DNA from: a virus
Reading direction: 5' to 3' (one strand)
Virus record (IMG/VR): IMGVR_UViG_3300042547_000074
Location: 1-62,189 of that record
DNA length: 62,189 bases
Shown here: positions 1 through 6,527 of the stretch, piece after piece
Layout: the number at the start of each line of letters is the position of its first letter
How positions within the stretch are numbered: the stretch's first letter is position 1
Position numbers and translations under genes: made by a program
Notes under the pieces: generated by a model
Database searches by the model: none
Seen by the model: the letters and a program-made list of their open reading frames with translations, nothing else
Told to the model about the DNA's origin: nothing

Positions 1-1200
1 CACGTGCAAGGTCTTGCCCGTAGGGGCTTCGGCCTTGGGGTTGTCGATGATTACCCACAACACAGGGGCTGGGTAGTTGCTGCCCCAGTTGTCGAAGACA
101 TAGCCGTCCGTCACCATGATGATGCAGCCGGGCTTGATCTTGTTGTCGTGCATGTACTTGGGCACACAATTGGCATTAGTGCCGCCGCCACCCTTGGGTC
201 GCACCTTGGACAGCAGCCCATCGTAGTCGCCTTGGGTGAAGCTGTCGTGGCCGGCTACCTCCGTATCCCAATACAACACGTCGAGCTTGTCGGGCTTGGT
301 AGTGTTAGCAATCTCGACCACCTCGGTGAAGATGCGGCTGATGGGTGACGGACTGCCTGACCACATCGAGCCAGACAAGTCTGCGCCTAGCACAGCATGG
401 CCAAGCGACTCACCGTGCATCGAAGGCAGGTACACCTCCATACCCACGAAGCGACGGTTGAGCCTGCGCCACGTAGCGTCATCCTTGGCAACACAGTGGC
501 TGCTGAAGAACTCCCGCAACGCAGCGCGCCAGTCGACGGCAGGACGCAGCAGCTCACCTACTTCAGCAGGCATGTCACCCTTGCCAGCGCCACACTTCTT
601 GGCCTCGGCCTCACCACGCCGCAGTGCATGGTCGATCTCCTTGTCCAGCGCGTCACGGTCTGCCTTGTCCATCTCCTTGGCATCGTCCCAGCCATGCTCG
701 TCGAAGCTCGGCTGGCCCGCGCCGCTATCCTGCTTCTGGTCTGCGCCTTGCTCCTGCTTCAGTATGTCGAAGATTTGCTTGGCGCTCATGCCATCGAACC
801 GCTCGTCATACAGGCCCATGCGGGTGCCATCTGGGTTGCGCGGGAACTTGCACACGCTCTCGGTAGGGTCGGCCTTCACGATGATGCGGTTAACCACGTA
901 GTCACAAGCGATGTTGGCGAGCTCGTGGTCTGCCTCGTACAGCTTGCGCCATGTAGTCAGGTGCCGAAGCCCCTTGTGAACAGCCTCGTGCAGACACACG
1001 AAGGACAGCTCTGCTACAGGCAGCGCCTCGACGAAGGCAGTGCCATACACCTCGTCACGGCCATTGGTGTACGCCGTAGCAGTCTTGTCGCACAGGCTTG
1101 TCTTGCCTACCGACATAAGCCCAGCCCACAGGCGCAGGCCCGGTAGCTGCGACCGCATCACGTCGATCTTGGCCTTCTTCAGTTTGCGTTCTGGTTGCAT
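1..1200 (-). CDS. Metallopeptidase/VWA protein (DUF2201-type), N-terminal 400 residues
   Basis: The gene starts at 1200 (ATG, preceded by AAGGAGCAAG) and runs off the window at base 1. Across the circle junction it continues to a stop at 61996, giving about 402 aa. Residues 71-75 read HEAVH, a zinc-peptidase HExxH motif, followed by a helix with NIACDYVVN, as in the DUF2201 N-terminal putative metallopeptidase domain. From about residue 270 there is a von Willebrand A-like fold with MIDAS elements DLSGSM (274-279), GGGGT and VTDG. Gln/Asp-rich linker lies between. It is the last of three genes after a MoxR-type AAA+ ATPase; MoxR ATPases commonly work with VWA partners. Substrate unknown. Domain call is strong, function is inference. 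Confidence 0.85.
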   Translation of the reverse strand, partial: MQPERKLKKAKIDVMRSQLPGLRLWAGLMSVGKTSLCDKTATAYTNGRDEVYGTAFVEALPVAELSFVCLHEAVHKGLRHLTTWRKLYEADHELANIACDYVVNRIIVKADPTESVCKFPRNPDGTRMGLYDERFDGMSAKQIFDILKQEQGADQKQDSGAGQPSFDEHGWDDAKEMDKADRDALDKEIDHALRRGEAEAKKCGAGKGDMPAEVGELLRPAVDWRAALREFFSSHCVAKDDATWRRLNRRFVGMEVYLPSMHGESLGHAVLGADLSGSMWSGSPSPISRIFTEVVEIANTTKPDKLDVLYWDTEVAGHDSFTQGDYDGLLSKVRPKGGGGTNANCVPKYMHDNKIKPGCIIMVTDGYVFDNWGSNYPAPVLWVIIDNPKAEAPTGKTLHV

Positions 1201-1211
1201 GGTCTTGCTCC

Positions 1212-2072
1212 TTACCACTCGTAGGATTTCAGAATCCCGTTCAACTTATCCTTCAGGTCGGTGCGTACACCGGAGTCTTCCTTCACATCGTCGATGTCCA
1301 CACCAGCGATGGCCTTCTCAAGGTCGCGCCGCGCCTGCTCCAGTGACGGGTCCTTGGTCAGGTTCAGGTGGGTCAGCATCTTGCACATCTCGGCAGCGTT
1401 ACCGATGAACGTATCGTGCCAGCGGGTCACCGCTCCATCTGGTGCAGCTTCAACGTCAGTCAGCTTCTTCGTCATCGCACTGATGGTCTTGTGCAGCTTG
1501 TCCCACGGCTCACGCATGGCGTCAGCCAACCGGCTATCGAAGGCAGCATCGTACTGGCGACGCATATCCTCTAGCTCCTGCTTCGGCAGGTCTAAGCGGA
1601 AGTCACCGGACTCAGGCACCGGGGTAAACACCAGACGGAAGCCGAACTTGCTACGCACTTCCTCGACGGACGGGTAGTCCTCTGGATCATACAGCGCACC
1701 CAGATGCTTAGGTGCGTCAGCCAGCAGGCGCGGGTAGTCACGGAAGAACTGCTCCTGCTTGTCCTCGAAGTAGGTCTGCCGACCGTTCATCTCTGACTTG
1801 TAGTCAAAGAACAGGGAGGTGGGCAGCAGGCGCGGGCCACGGTCAGACCACGCCATCGTCAACTGGTTGTGACGGAGCCTACAGCTAGCGGCGTAGTCGG
1901 CCAGCTCCTTGCGTAGAGACGAGCCTGCCGTGAGGTTCTTGCGGAACTGACCTGCGTCCGTAGTGGCGCTGTTGTCGTTGGTCACTTGTCGGGTCACCGT
2001 CTTGTCCACCTTGTTGGCAGTCCAGACAGAGATGTTCAACTCCACAAGCATGGAGGATGATGCGATGCTCAT
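1212..2072 (-). CDS. Unknown protein between MoxR ATPase and VWA metallopeptidase (DUF3150-like?)
   Basis: A 286-aa soluble, charged, mostly helical protein with no catalytic motif I recognise. It lies 11 bp upstream of the metallopeptidase gene and 53 bp after the AAA+ gene, so the three are probably one operon. The ATG at 2072 follows TAGGAGCAAAC, the shared early start motif. The size and its place between an AAA+ and a VWA gene recall phage proteins labelled DUF3150, but I hold that only from memory of gene order. The 53-bp gap upstream contains a TTATCCCTA element and a CCCTA/TAGGG inverted repeat, but not a full copy of the 24-bp palindrome. Confidence 0.75.
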   Translation of the reverse strand: MSIASSSMLVELNISVWTANKVDKTVTRQVTNDNSATTDAGQFRKNLTAGSSLRKELADYAASCRLRHNQLTMAWSDRGPRLLPTSLFFDYKSEMNGRQTYFEDKQEQFFRDYPRLLADAPKHLGALYDPEDYPSVEEVRSKFGFRLVFTPVPESGDFRLDLPKQELEDMRRQYDAAFDSRLADAMREPWDKLHKTISAMTKKLTDVEAAPDGAVTRWHDTFIGNAAEMCKMLTHLNLTKDPSLEQARRDLEKAIAGVDIDDVKEDSGVRTDLKDKLNGILKSYEW

Positions 2073-2125
2073 TAGTTTGCTCCTAGTTTGTTATCCCTAA
2101 GCGCGCGGCGATAGGGCTTGACGGA

Positions 2126-3202
2126 TTACAAAATATCTGCGTTCTCAGCCGCCCACTTGGTGAAGTCGCCATTGCGGAAGGCGATGGTCTGCTTGGTCTT
2201 GCTACGTGCGAGGCTGGTGCAGAACACAGCCTGATGCTCAGCCTCCATGCGAGACACATACTTCATGATGGCCGAGATGGTGTCGGCCTCCACTGCGCGC
2301 TCAAGGTTGAACAGCAGGGTGATGATTGCACCTACGGACGTAGGCACAGGTGCCGTGTCGGGTGCCTTGAGGATAAGCTCACGTGCAGGCAGCTCATCTT
2401 GGAACGCAATGAAGTGCTGCATGTCCCGCGCCGCAGGCTCACCGATGGTGCCGATGAGACCAGCCAGCAGCATGTTCTCGGTAAACTTCTCACGCTGCCA
2501 CACGATGTGCGATGCCTTCTCCAGCGAACGCGGGGTCACAACTTGGCCTACCTGCACACGCTTGGGGTTATCGACGTAGGGGTTGCTTGGGTCGAAGTCG
2601 TCATCGCGGAACGATGCCAGCGCAGTCGGGGTCTGGTTCACCCATGCCAGCACAACAGGGTGGATGCCATTGGCAGCGCCCCACACCAGCCACTCTTCGA
2701 CGGATGGTTGACGCACCTCGACGACGGTCATGCGGTTCATGGTATGGGCAAGGAACGTATCGCCCAGCCCCTCCTCGGACAGGTTGCAAGTAACAATGGC
2801 CATACTGCCAGCAGGCATCATCTTATCCGCAACGCGCCTAGGGTTCTCCAACATGGGCAACACCATGTTCTGGATACTGCGCGGTGCCTTGGCCAGCTCG
2901 TCCAGTATGATAACCACGGGCTTGCCAGTGGTCAGTTTGAGCGCCTCGTTGGTGAAGAACCGCATGACGCCGGCCTCCTTGTCGGGGAACGGGATAGCCG
3001 TATCGCCCTCGGCCTTGGCCGTCATGTCGAAGCAGGCGTATTCGTATTCGTCACCCAGATACTCACGCAGCATGGGTAGGATGCTTGTCTTGCCGATGCC
3101 CTTGGGGCCGCGCAGCATGACGTTGTTTGTTGTGCCGACAGCGGCGATGAACTGCGCTGCCTCCTTGAGGGAGACACGCGAACCGAAGTTGATTGAAGTC
3201 AT
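2126..3202 (-). CDS. MoxR-type AAA+ ATPase
   Basis: A 358-aa single-domain ATPase. The Walker A motif GPKGIGKTS is at 32-40, Walker B VVIILDELAK at 96-105 (catalytic DE 101-102) and a sensor-1 Asn at 140 in AIVTCN. The layout matches MoxR/CobS-like AAA+ proteins, which remodel or load protein partners, often VWA proteins. The VWA/metallopeptidase encoded two genes downstream is the obvious candidate partner. The ATG at 3202 has GAAGGAGCAAAC in front of it, a 24-bp palindrome at 3221-3244 and a promoter at 3310-3338, so it probably heads its own transcription unit. A cobalt-chelatase role (CobS) is less likely, as no cobalamin gene is present. Confidence 0.9.
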   Translation of the reverse strand: MTSINFGSRVSLKEAAQFIAAVGTTNNVMLRGPKGIGKTSILPMLREYLGDEYEYACFDMTAKAEGDTAIPFPDKEAGVMRFFTNEALKLTTGKPVVIILDELAKAPRSIQNMVLPMLENPRRVADKMMPAGSMAIVTCNLSEEGLGDTFLAHTMNRMTVVEVRQPSVEEWLVWGAANGIHPVVLAWVNQTPTALASFRDDDFDPSNPYVDNPKRVQVGQVVTPRSLEKASHIVWQREKFTENMLLAGLIGTIGEPAARDMQHFIAFQDELPARELILKAPDTAPVPTSVGAIITLLFNLERAVEADTISAIMKYVSRMEAEHQAVFCTSLARSKTKQTIAFRNGDFTKWAAENADIL

Positions 3203-3205
3203 TGT

Positions 3206-3216
3206 GTTTGCTCCTT
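3206..3216 (-). promoter_or_regulatory. Start-associated extended Shine-Dalgarno AAGGAGCAAAC
   Basis: The minus strand reads AAGGAGCAAAC just before ATG 3202. The same or a near-identical element precedes the early genes starting at 1200, 2072, 4124, 51393, 52979, 55158, 55957, 57234, 60655, 61557, 61763 and 61959. AAGGAG is an ordinary anti-16S match; the constant CAAAC/CAAG extension is not explained by that pairing. Confidence 0.8.
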
Positions 3217-3220
3217 CGTT

Positions 3221-3244
3221 GTTAGCCGAACCAGTTTGGATAAC
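3221..3244. promoter_or_regulatory. 24-bp palindrome, copy 1
   Basis: Reads GTTAGCCGAACC then AGTTTGGATAAC, an imperfect copy of the palindrome whose ideal half is GTTATCCGAACC. It lies in the leader of the MoxR gene, between the promoter and the ribosome-binding site. It could be a dimeric repressor operator or, as RNA, a 10-bp stem. Confidence 0.75.
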
Positions 3245-3309
3245 TGGTCGGTGGTGGTTGTGTTTGCTTATGCTTGATGGGGGCGGGTTGGTTCCCGCCT
3301 CACCCTTCT

Positions 3310-3338
3310 CTTGTAGCAGAGTAGGTAGACAAAGTCAA
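3310..3338 (-). promoter_or_regulatory. Sigma70-like early promoter for the MoxR unit
   Basis: On the minus strand, TTGACT (3338-3333), a 17-bp spacer ending CTGC, then TACAAG (3315-3310). It sits at the 3' edge of the upstream gene. A GGCGGG/CCCGCC hairpin (3282-3299) and palindrome copy 1 follow in the leader before the MoxR start. The spacer end and -10 resemble the promoters at 4788 and 51423. Confidence 0.65.
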
Positions 3339-3341
3339 GGT

Positions 3342-3710
3342 TCAGTCGACGGTGATGCTCACACTGATGCCCACACGGTATTGGTGGTAGGCGGAGCCAC
3401 CAGAGTCGAGATCGGTTCTCTCTTCGCCCACACGGGCATACTCCCAGCAGGCACGGCGCGTATTGAAGTCCTCGGTATCGAACGCCTCCTCGAACCGCTC
3501 GATGGCAACCCATACGTCCTTCACGTAGTCGAAGTCATCGTACCACTTCACGTCATCATACTTGACGGTGATGATATCGGTCAGCGGCTCAATGAAGGGG
3601 TCTCCCCCTCGCGGCCAGTTCTCCTCTACCCATAGCTTGATAGCTGGGAACATCTCTGGTTTGTCGGCGTCCGCATAGAAGGCGAACGTCACATCGCTAC
3701 GGTAGCCCAT
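3342..3710 (-). CDS. Unknown 122-aa early protein
   Basis: An acidic, aromatic-rich protein of alternating beta/alpha appearance. It opens MGYRSDV and contains several Trp and Tyr residues. No motif is recognised. Its ATG overlaps the last base of the upstream gene (TGATG), so the two are translationally coupled; the SD is GAGGGAGAA. It is followed directly by the promoter of the MoxR unit. Confidence 0.7.
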   Translation of the reverse strand: MGYRSDVTFAFYADADKPEMFPAIKLWVEENWPRGGDPFIEPLTDIITVKYDDVKWYDDFDYVKDVWVAIERFEEAFDTEDFNTRRACWEYARVGEERTDLDSGGSAYHQYRVGISVSITVD

Positions 3711-3925
3711 CAGAGTTCTCCCTCGTCGATATACAGGCCACCCATCTCGCTTGCCCAGTAGGACGCAACGATGCGTGTGCCATCGGTGAACGTAACCACA
3801 ATGCTGTTCAGCCCCTCGTCATCGCCGCAACGGCGCTCGTAAAGGGCTTTGTCACCCAGCACATGGACAGACTGCACCTGCTTACCTACGTGCTGGCGCA
3901 GGTCTAAAATCACTTCATCAACCAT
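3710..3925 (-). CDS. Unknown 71-aa early protein
   Basis: A small beta-rich acidic protein (TFTDGTRIVASYW, GLYIDEGEL) with no family I recognise. The SD GGGAGAG lies before ATG 3925. It starts 1 bp after the stop of the zinc-finger gene and overlaps the next gene by 1 bp, so it is the middle of a tight three-gene cluster. Function unknown. Confidence 0.65.
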   Translation of the reverse strand: MVDEVILDLRQHVGKQVQSVHVLGDKALYERRCGDDEGLNSIVVTFTDGTRIVASYWASEMGGLYIDEGEL

Positions 3926-3926
3926 G

Positions 3927-4124
3927 TCACTCTCCCGTTCGCTTAGGGTTGAGCATCGTCAGCTCTGCCTTGTTGGTGATAACAACGTAGTTGCTCTTGT
4001 TTAGTGGTGCGCTGCACCATTTCACTGCCCGCGCAGCGAAGTCGCCACACGACAGGCAGGTGTTGTAGCCCAGCAGGGCGCGGCGTTCGGAGTATGTCTC
4101 TCCACAGGATATGCACTCAGCCAT
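3927..4124 (-). CDS. Small zinc-ribbon protein
   Basis: A 65-aa protein with two CxxC knuckles: CISCGE near the N-terminus and CLSCGD about 18 residues later, a treble-clef or zinc-ribbon pattern suited to binding one zinc. The C-terminal half is basic. It could bind nucleic acid or another protein. The ATG at 4124 follows GAAGGAGCAAAC, with palindrome copy 2 a few bases upstream. A longer overlapping reading in another frame is discarded because it lacks this start site. Confidence 0.7.
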   Translation of the reverse strand: MAECISCGETYSERRALLGYNTCLSCGDFAARAVKWCSAPLNKSNYVVITNKAELTMLNPKRTGE

Positions 4125-4141
4125 TGGTTTGCTCCTTCTTT

Positions 4142-4165
4142 GTTATCTGAACTGGTTCGGCTAGC
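4142..4165. promoter_or_regulatory. 24-bp palindrome, copy 2
   Basis: Reads GTTATCTGAACT then GGTTCGGCTAGC. It lies directly upstream of the start-associated ribosome-binding site of the zinc-ribbon gene and directly adjoins a 7-bp hairpin (4166-4184). Confidence 0.75.
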
Positions 4166-4184
4166 GTGCAGCCCTATGCTGCAC
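4166..4184. other. Hairpin adjoining palindrome copy 2
   Basis: Perfect 7-bp stem GTGCAGC / GCTGCAC with loop CCTAT. It has no T-run, so it is not an ordinary intrinsic terminator. The same arrangement (7-bp stem, 5-base loop, immediately next to the palindrome) recurs at 4742-4760. Confidence 0.6.
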
Positions 4185-4203
4185 CTGAAAGGCGCATTGC
4201 CTA

Positions 4204-4347
4204 TCAAACGAGACCGCACTCGGTGCCGACAGGCAGGCGGTCCCAGCCAAAGTGTTTCCTGAAGAACCGCAGCGCCTCGCGCTTGTTGGGCGCATAGATC
4301 GGGTAGAACATCTCGCCACGGCAGTTGACCCAGTATTTCCGGCTCAC
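4204..4347 (-). CDS. Small basic unknown protein, GTG start
   Basis: A 47-aa reading frame starting GTG at 4347 inside the stop of the upstream gene (GTGA, 4-bp overlap) and ending at 4204. It begins MSRKYWVNCRGEMF and has a basic patch ALRFFRKHFGW. The tight overlap and the absence of any other gene here support it. Function unknown; it is similar in size to other early phage micro-proteins. Confidence 0.55.
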   Translation of the reverse strand: MSRKYWVNCRGEMFYPIYAPNKREALRFFRKHFGWDRLPVGTECGLV

Positions 4348-4700
4348 TTGTCCTCTCCCAGTTTGCGCGGGCGCACTACACCTACGTCACTAGGCACAAA
4401 GCTATTTGCCCATGCCATCAGCACATCGAGCGACTGGTCACCGTTCTCGCCCACCCAATCCAGCCACTCACGTTGAGTGGTGGTGTGCCGGTCCTCTCCC
4501 TTCAGGCTAGGCATCTCGAAAAGCATAGGCAGGTCGGACATAGGCACGTCCACCACAGGCACCCCGTTTGCCTTGGCCCACGCATTGATGAAGTTATGCA
4601 GGCTGCGCCTGTCCTCTAATTGTTGCTCCTCCGCGAACGCGATAGCGTCTAGCAAGCTAGGCTCAGGGTTGCTGTCTTGCAGCGTTTTCCAATCAGGCAT
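4344..4700 (-). CDS. Unknown 118-aa early protein
   Basis: An acidic, helical soluble protein with no recognised motif. ATG 4700 is preceded by AAAGGAATC rather than by the extended early motif. It is the first gene behind a convincing promoter (4788-4816), a 7-bp hairpin and palindrome copy 3, so it probably heads the 4700-to-3342 cluster and is made early. It overlaps the following 47-aa gene by 4 bp. Confidence 0.7.
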   Translation of the reverse strand: MPDWKTLQDSNPEPSLLDAIAFAEEQQLEDRRSLHNFINAWAKANGVPVVDVPMSDLPMLFEMPSLKGEDRHTTTQREWLDWVGENGDQSLDVLMAWANSFVPSDVGVVRPRKLGEDK

Positions 4701-4717
4701 CGTAAGATTCCTTTCTC

Positions 4718-4741
4718 GTTATCTGAACTGGTTTGGATAAG
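4718..4741. promoter_or_regulatory. 24-bp palindrome, copy 3
   Basis: Reads GTTATCTGAACT then GGTTTGGATAAG. It lies in the leader between the promoter at 4788-4816 and the start at 4700, and immediately adjoins the 4742-4760 hairpin. Confidence 0.75.
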
Positions 4742-4760
4742 TGTGGCGAGAAACGCCACA
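4742..4760. other. Hairpin adjoining palindrome copy 3
   Basis: Perfect 7-bp stem TGTGGCG / CGCCACA with loop AGAAA, directly next to the palindrome as at 4166-4184. In the minus-strand transcript the order is hairpin, palindrome, ribosome-binding site. Confidence 0.6.
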
Positions 4761-4787
4761 GCGCAGGACGGAATCGCCCTGACCTTG

Positions 4788-4816
4788 TGTGTAGCACAGA
4801 AGGGGAACAAAGTCAA
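4788..4816 (-). promoter_or_regulatory. Sigma70-like early promoter
   Basis: Minus strand: TTGACT (4816-4811), 17-bp spacer ending GTGC, TACACA (4793-4788). The first TTGTAAG heptamer (4821-4827) lies only 4 bp upstream of the -35 hexamer, where an activator or an alpha-CTD would bind. Confidence 0.65.
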
Positions 4817-4820
4817 GCTA

Positions 4821-5236
4821 TTGTAAGGAAAAAACCTTACAATGCTATTGTAAGATTGTAAGGGTTGGAAAAGTGCCGTCTTACGCCATTTCTTACGCCA
4901 ATCGGCGTTTAAAACCAACACGTTAGCTTTGTATTGTAAGATTGTAAGCTGTTTTTAGAAAATACTATTAGGGGGGGGGAAAACGGGAAAAAAATTGTGG
5001 CGGTGGTGTGGCATAGGCGGAGAGGCCCGGAAAACTGGGGGTCTTTTAATAACTTGAAAAATGGCCTTACAATCTTACGATACCACCTAAGCTGTTGGTA
5101 ACATGGCACTTTCACGGCGTAAGAACCTTACAATACGTTTCTTACATTAGGTTTTTTCTTACATTAGGTTTTTCCTTACAATAGCTAGTTATCCAAACCG
5201 GTTCGGGTAACTCGGCCCTTCGCGCGTTTCTTACAA
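4821..5236. repeat. TTGTAAG heptamer array in AT-rich DNA (origin candidate)
   Basis: Ten exact TTGTAAG/CTTACAA heptamers: 4821, 4836 (inverted), 4848, 4856, 4934, 4942, then inverted copies at 5066, 5127, 5175 and 5230. Several one-base variants (CTTACGC, CTTACAT) lie between. About 0.05 copies would be expected by chance. Left copies mostly point one way and right copies the other. The stretch also has a G-run near 4972 and no credible gene. Iteron-type replication origin or a multi-site regulator array are both possible. Confidence 0.7.
5188..5211. promoter_or_regulatory. 24-bp palindrome, copy 4
   Basis: Reads GTTATCCAAACC then GGTTCGGGTAAC. It is embedded at the right end of the heptamer array, with no gene directly beside it, which argues for a DNA-level role of the palindrome. 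Confidence 0.75.
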
Positions 5237-5241
5237 TAGCT

Positions 5242-5339
5242 CGGCCCGCCCACTCGTTTCTTACTATCACGCGTGGGCTAGGCGCGATCCAGATGCTGGG
5301 TGGGGATGTGGCGGCCCGCCCACTCGTTTCTTACTATCA
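5242..5339. repeat. 28-bp direct repeat, 70-bp period
   Basis: The block starting CGGCCCGCCCACTCG and ending CTTACTATCA occurs at 5242-5269 and again at 5312-5339, and similarity continues past one mismatch into GCG. The inner CTTACTA resembles the neighbouring heptamers. No gene is seen across 4817-5427 on either strand. Confidence 0.75.
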
Positions 5340-5371
5340 TGCGCGCCCGCCGCGCGGTGCGCGACAGGCAC

Positions 5372-5406
5372 AAAAAAGCCCCGCTTGGCGCGGGGCCAAG
5401 CGGGGC
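5372..5406 (-). terminator. Intrinsic terminator, minus strand
   Basis: Perfect 11-bp stem GCCCCGCTTGG (5378-5388) / CCAAGCGGGGC (5396-5406) with a 7-base loop. It is followed on the minus strand by six T (complement of 5372-5377). It closes the unit that starts at 6435, insulating the repeat region downstream. Confidence 0.8.
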
Positions 5407-5427
5407 AGGGGAAGCGGGGGAGGCTGG

Positions 5428-5565
5428 TCAAAAAAGATGACGCCATTCCAACCAGCACAATTCGCGTCCGTGCTGGTCAAGAATGGCCGTGCCTTCCGGG
5501 TAGGTGACAAGCCCGACGATAACGTGGTTGCGCCATTGGACGGGGCGGCGGAAATGGTGATGCAT
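5428..5565 (-). CDS. Possible 45-aa basic protein between two terminators
   Basis: ATG 5565 preceded by GAAGGGAC; stop at 5428, 21 bp before the strong terminator. The product begins MHHHFRRPVQW and is rich in His, Arg and Trp. It fits exactly between hairpins at 5582-5609 and 5372-5406, so read-through past the first would be needed to express it unless it has its own promoter. No family recognised; could be spurious. Confidence 0.4.
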   Translation of the reverse strand: MHHHFRRPVQWRNHVIVGLVTYPEGTAILDQHGRELCWLEWRHLF

Positions 5566-5581
5566 GGGAAGTCCCTTCGAG

Positions 5582-5609
5582 AAAAGCGGGGGAGGCTTGC
5601 GCCTCCCCC
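5582..5609 (-). terminator. Hairpin terminator after the 272-aa gene
   Basis: Perfect 9-bp stem GGGGGAGGC (5588-5596) / GCCTCCCCC (5601-5609) with loop TTGC, then GCTTTTC on the minus strand. It lies 8 bp after the stop of the gene at 5617. The T-run is short, so it may be leaky. Confidence 0.6.
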
Positions 5610-5616
5610 TAGCGTG

Positions 5617-6435
5617 TTATGCCTTAGCGGCAGCGGCAGCTTCTGCCTTGATGATTGCAGCGCAATCGCGGGCAAGGGCTTTGACGAAAGCAATCCGTTG
5701 GTTGGTGATTGCTTCCTCCCCAGCGGCAACCTTTTTGATGTAAGCAGTCGCGGCCCGCAATACGTCCGTAGGGGAAGCGGCAGCCGGGGCAGCCGGAGCC
5801 TTAGCCGGAGCCTTGCCCTTGCCGGGAGCGTTGCCGCTATTGGTACCCTTGGCCGTCACCTTGGCGATAAGGGCAGACGTCGATTTCTTGGCAGCGTCGA
5901 GCAAGCCGCTGGCCACCGTAGTGCCATTGCCGCCAGTCAACGCCAGTTTGTTGCCGGCCATGCTTGCGGCAATCATGTTATCAGTAAGCGCAACAGCGGC
6001 GGGCAGCACCTTACCCTTAATCAGCGACCATGCGCTATCGGCAGCCGGAGTAGTGGCATCATTCACCCCGGCAGCATACGCCAGCACGGCAGCCTTAAAG
6101 CCTGTTATGCGAGCGCGCTGTTCCTTACCTGCTACGTAGAACGGGGCAGCCTTGCGGGCGTAATCGTAAAGGCTTGCATGCTTCGTTTCCGTCACGTTGC
6201 CCTTTTTGTCGCGGGCTTGAAATTCAAAGCGATGCGCCAGCAAGGAAGCATTGGCCATGCCAGCAATCAGGATATCGGTTGCGCTGCCTTGCGCTACCTT
6301 GCCGGCAGCGAGCTGCTTACCGGCAGCGAGGGCAGCGTTCACGCCAGTGCGAAGGGTAGCAGCCTGTTCCGGAGTGAAGCCGGCAATGCCAGCGGCAGCA
6401 ACGGGGGAAGCCTTGCGAGTGTTACGTGCAGTCAT
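5617..6435 (-). CDS. Ala/Lys-rich early protein, unknown
   Basis: A 272-aa protein with about a quarter Ala and many Lys. There is an ordered region up to about residue 190, then a low-complexity GKGKAPAKAPAAPAAA linker and a helical tail ending in an Ala stretch. The tail composition is histone- or DNA-binder-like, but no domain is recognised. It is the first gene of the minus-strand arc beside the divergent control region, with promoter 6490-6518 and palindrome copy 5 upstream. The SD is AAAGGTAAAC. Its own terminators suggest separate, probably high, expression. A longer opposite-strand frame over it (5293-6591) is rejected as a shadow. Confidence 0.75.
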   Translation of the reverse strand: MTARNTRKASPVAAAGIAGFTPEQAATLRTGVNAALAAGKQLAAGKVAQGSATDILIAGMANASLLAHRFEFQARDKKGNVTETKHASLYDYARKAAPFYVAGKEQRARITGFKAAVLAYAAGVNDATTPAADSAWSLIKGKVLPAAVALTDNMIAASMAGNKLALTGGNGTTVASGLLDAAKKSTSALIAKVTAKGTNSGNAPGKGKAPAKAPAAPAAASPTDVLRAATAYIKKVAAGEEAITNQRIAFVKALARDCAAIIKAEAAAAAKA

Positions 6436-6489
6436 GTTGTTTACCTTTCAGTCTATGATTGCCGGCAACGGAATGCTCCCGGCCCCCCT

Positions 6490-6518
6490 TCCCTAGGCTT
6501 AGACAGTGTGAAGGTCAA
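6490..6518 (-). promoter_or_regulatory. Putative early promoter, weak -10
   Basis: Minus strand TTGACC (6518-6513), 17-bp spacer, TAGGGA (6495-6490). The -10 is poor. Palindrome copy 5 lies 9 bp upstream of the -35, the position of an activator site. Confidence 0.45.
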
Positions 6519-6527
6519 GCCTGCCCC

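Noticed and set aside
2085-2112. Possible seventh palindrome (GTTATCCCTA ... TAGGG)
   Set aside because: Only one half resembles the 24-bp site; the other half does not follow it.
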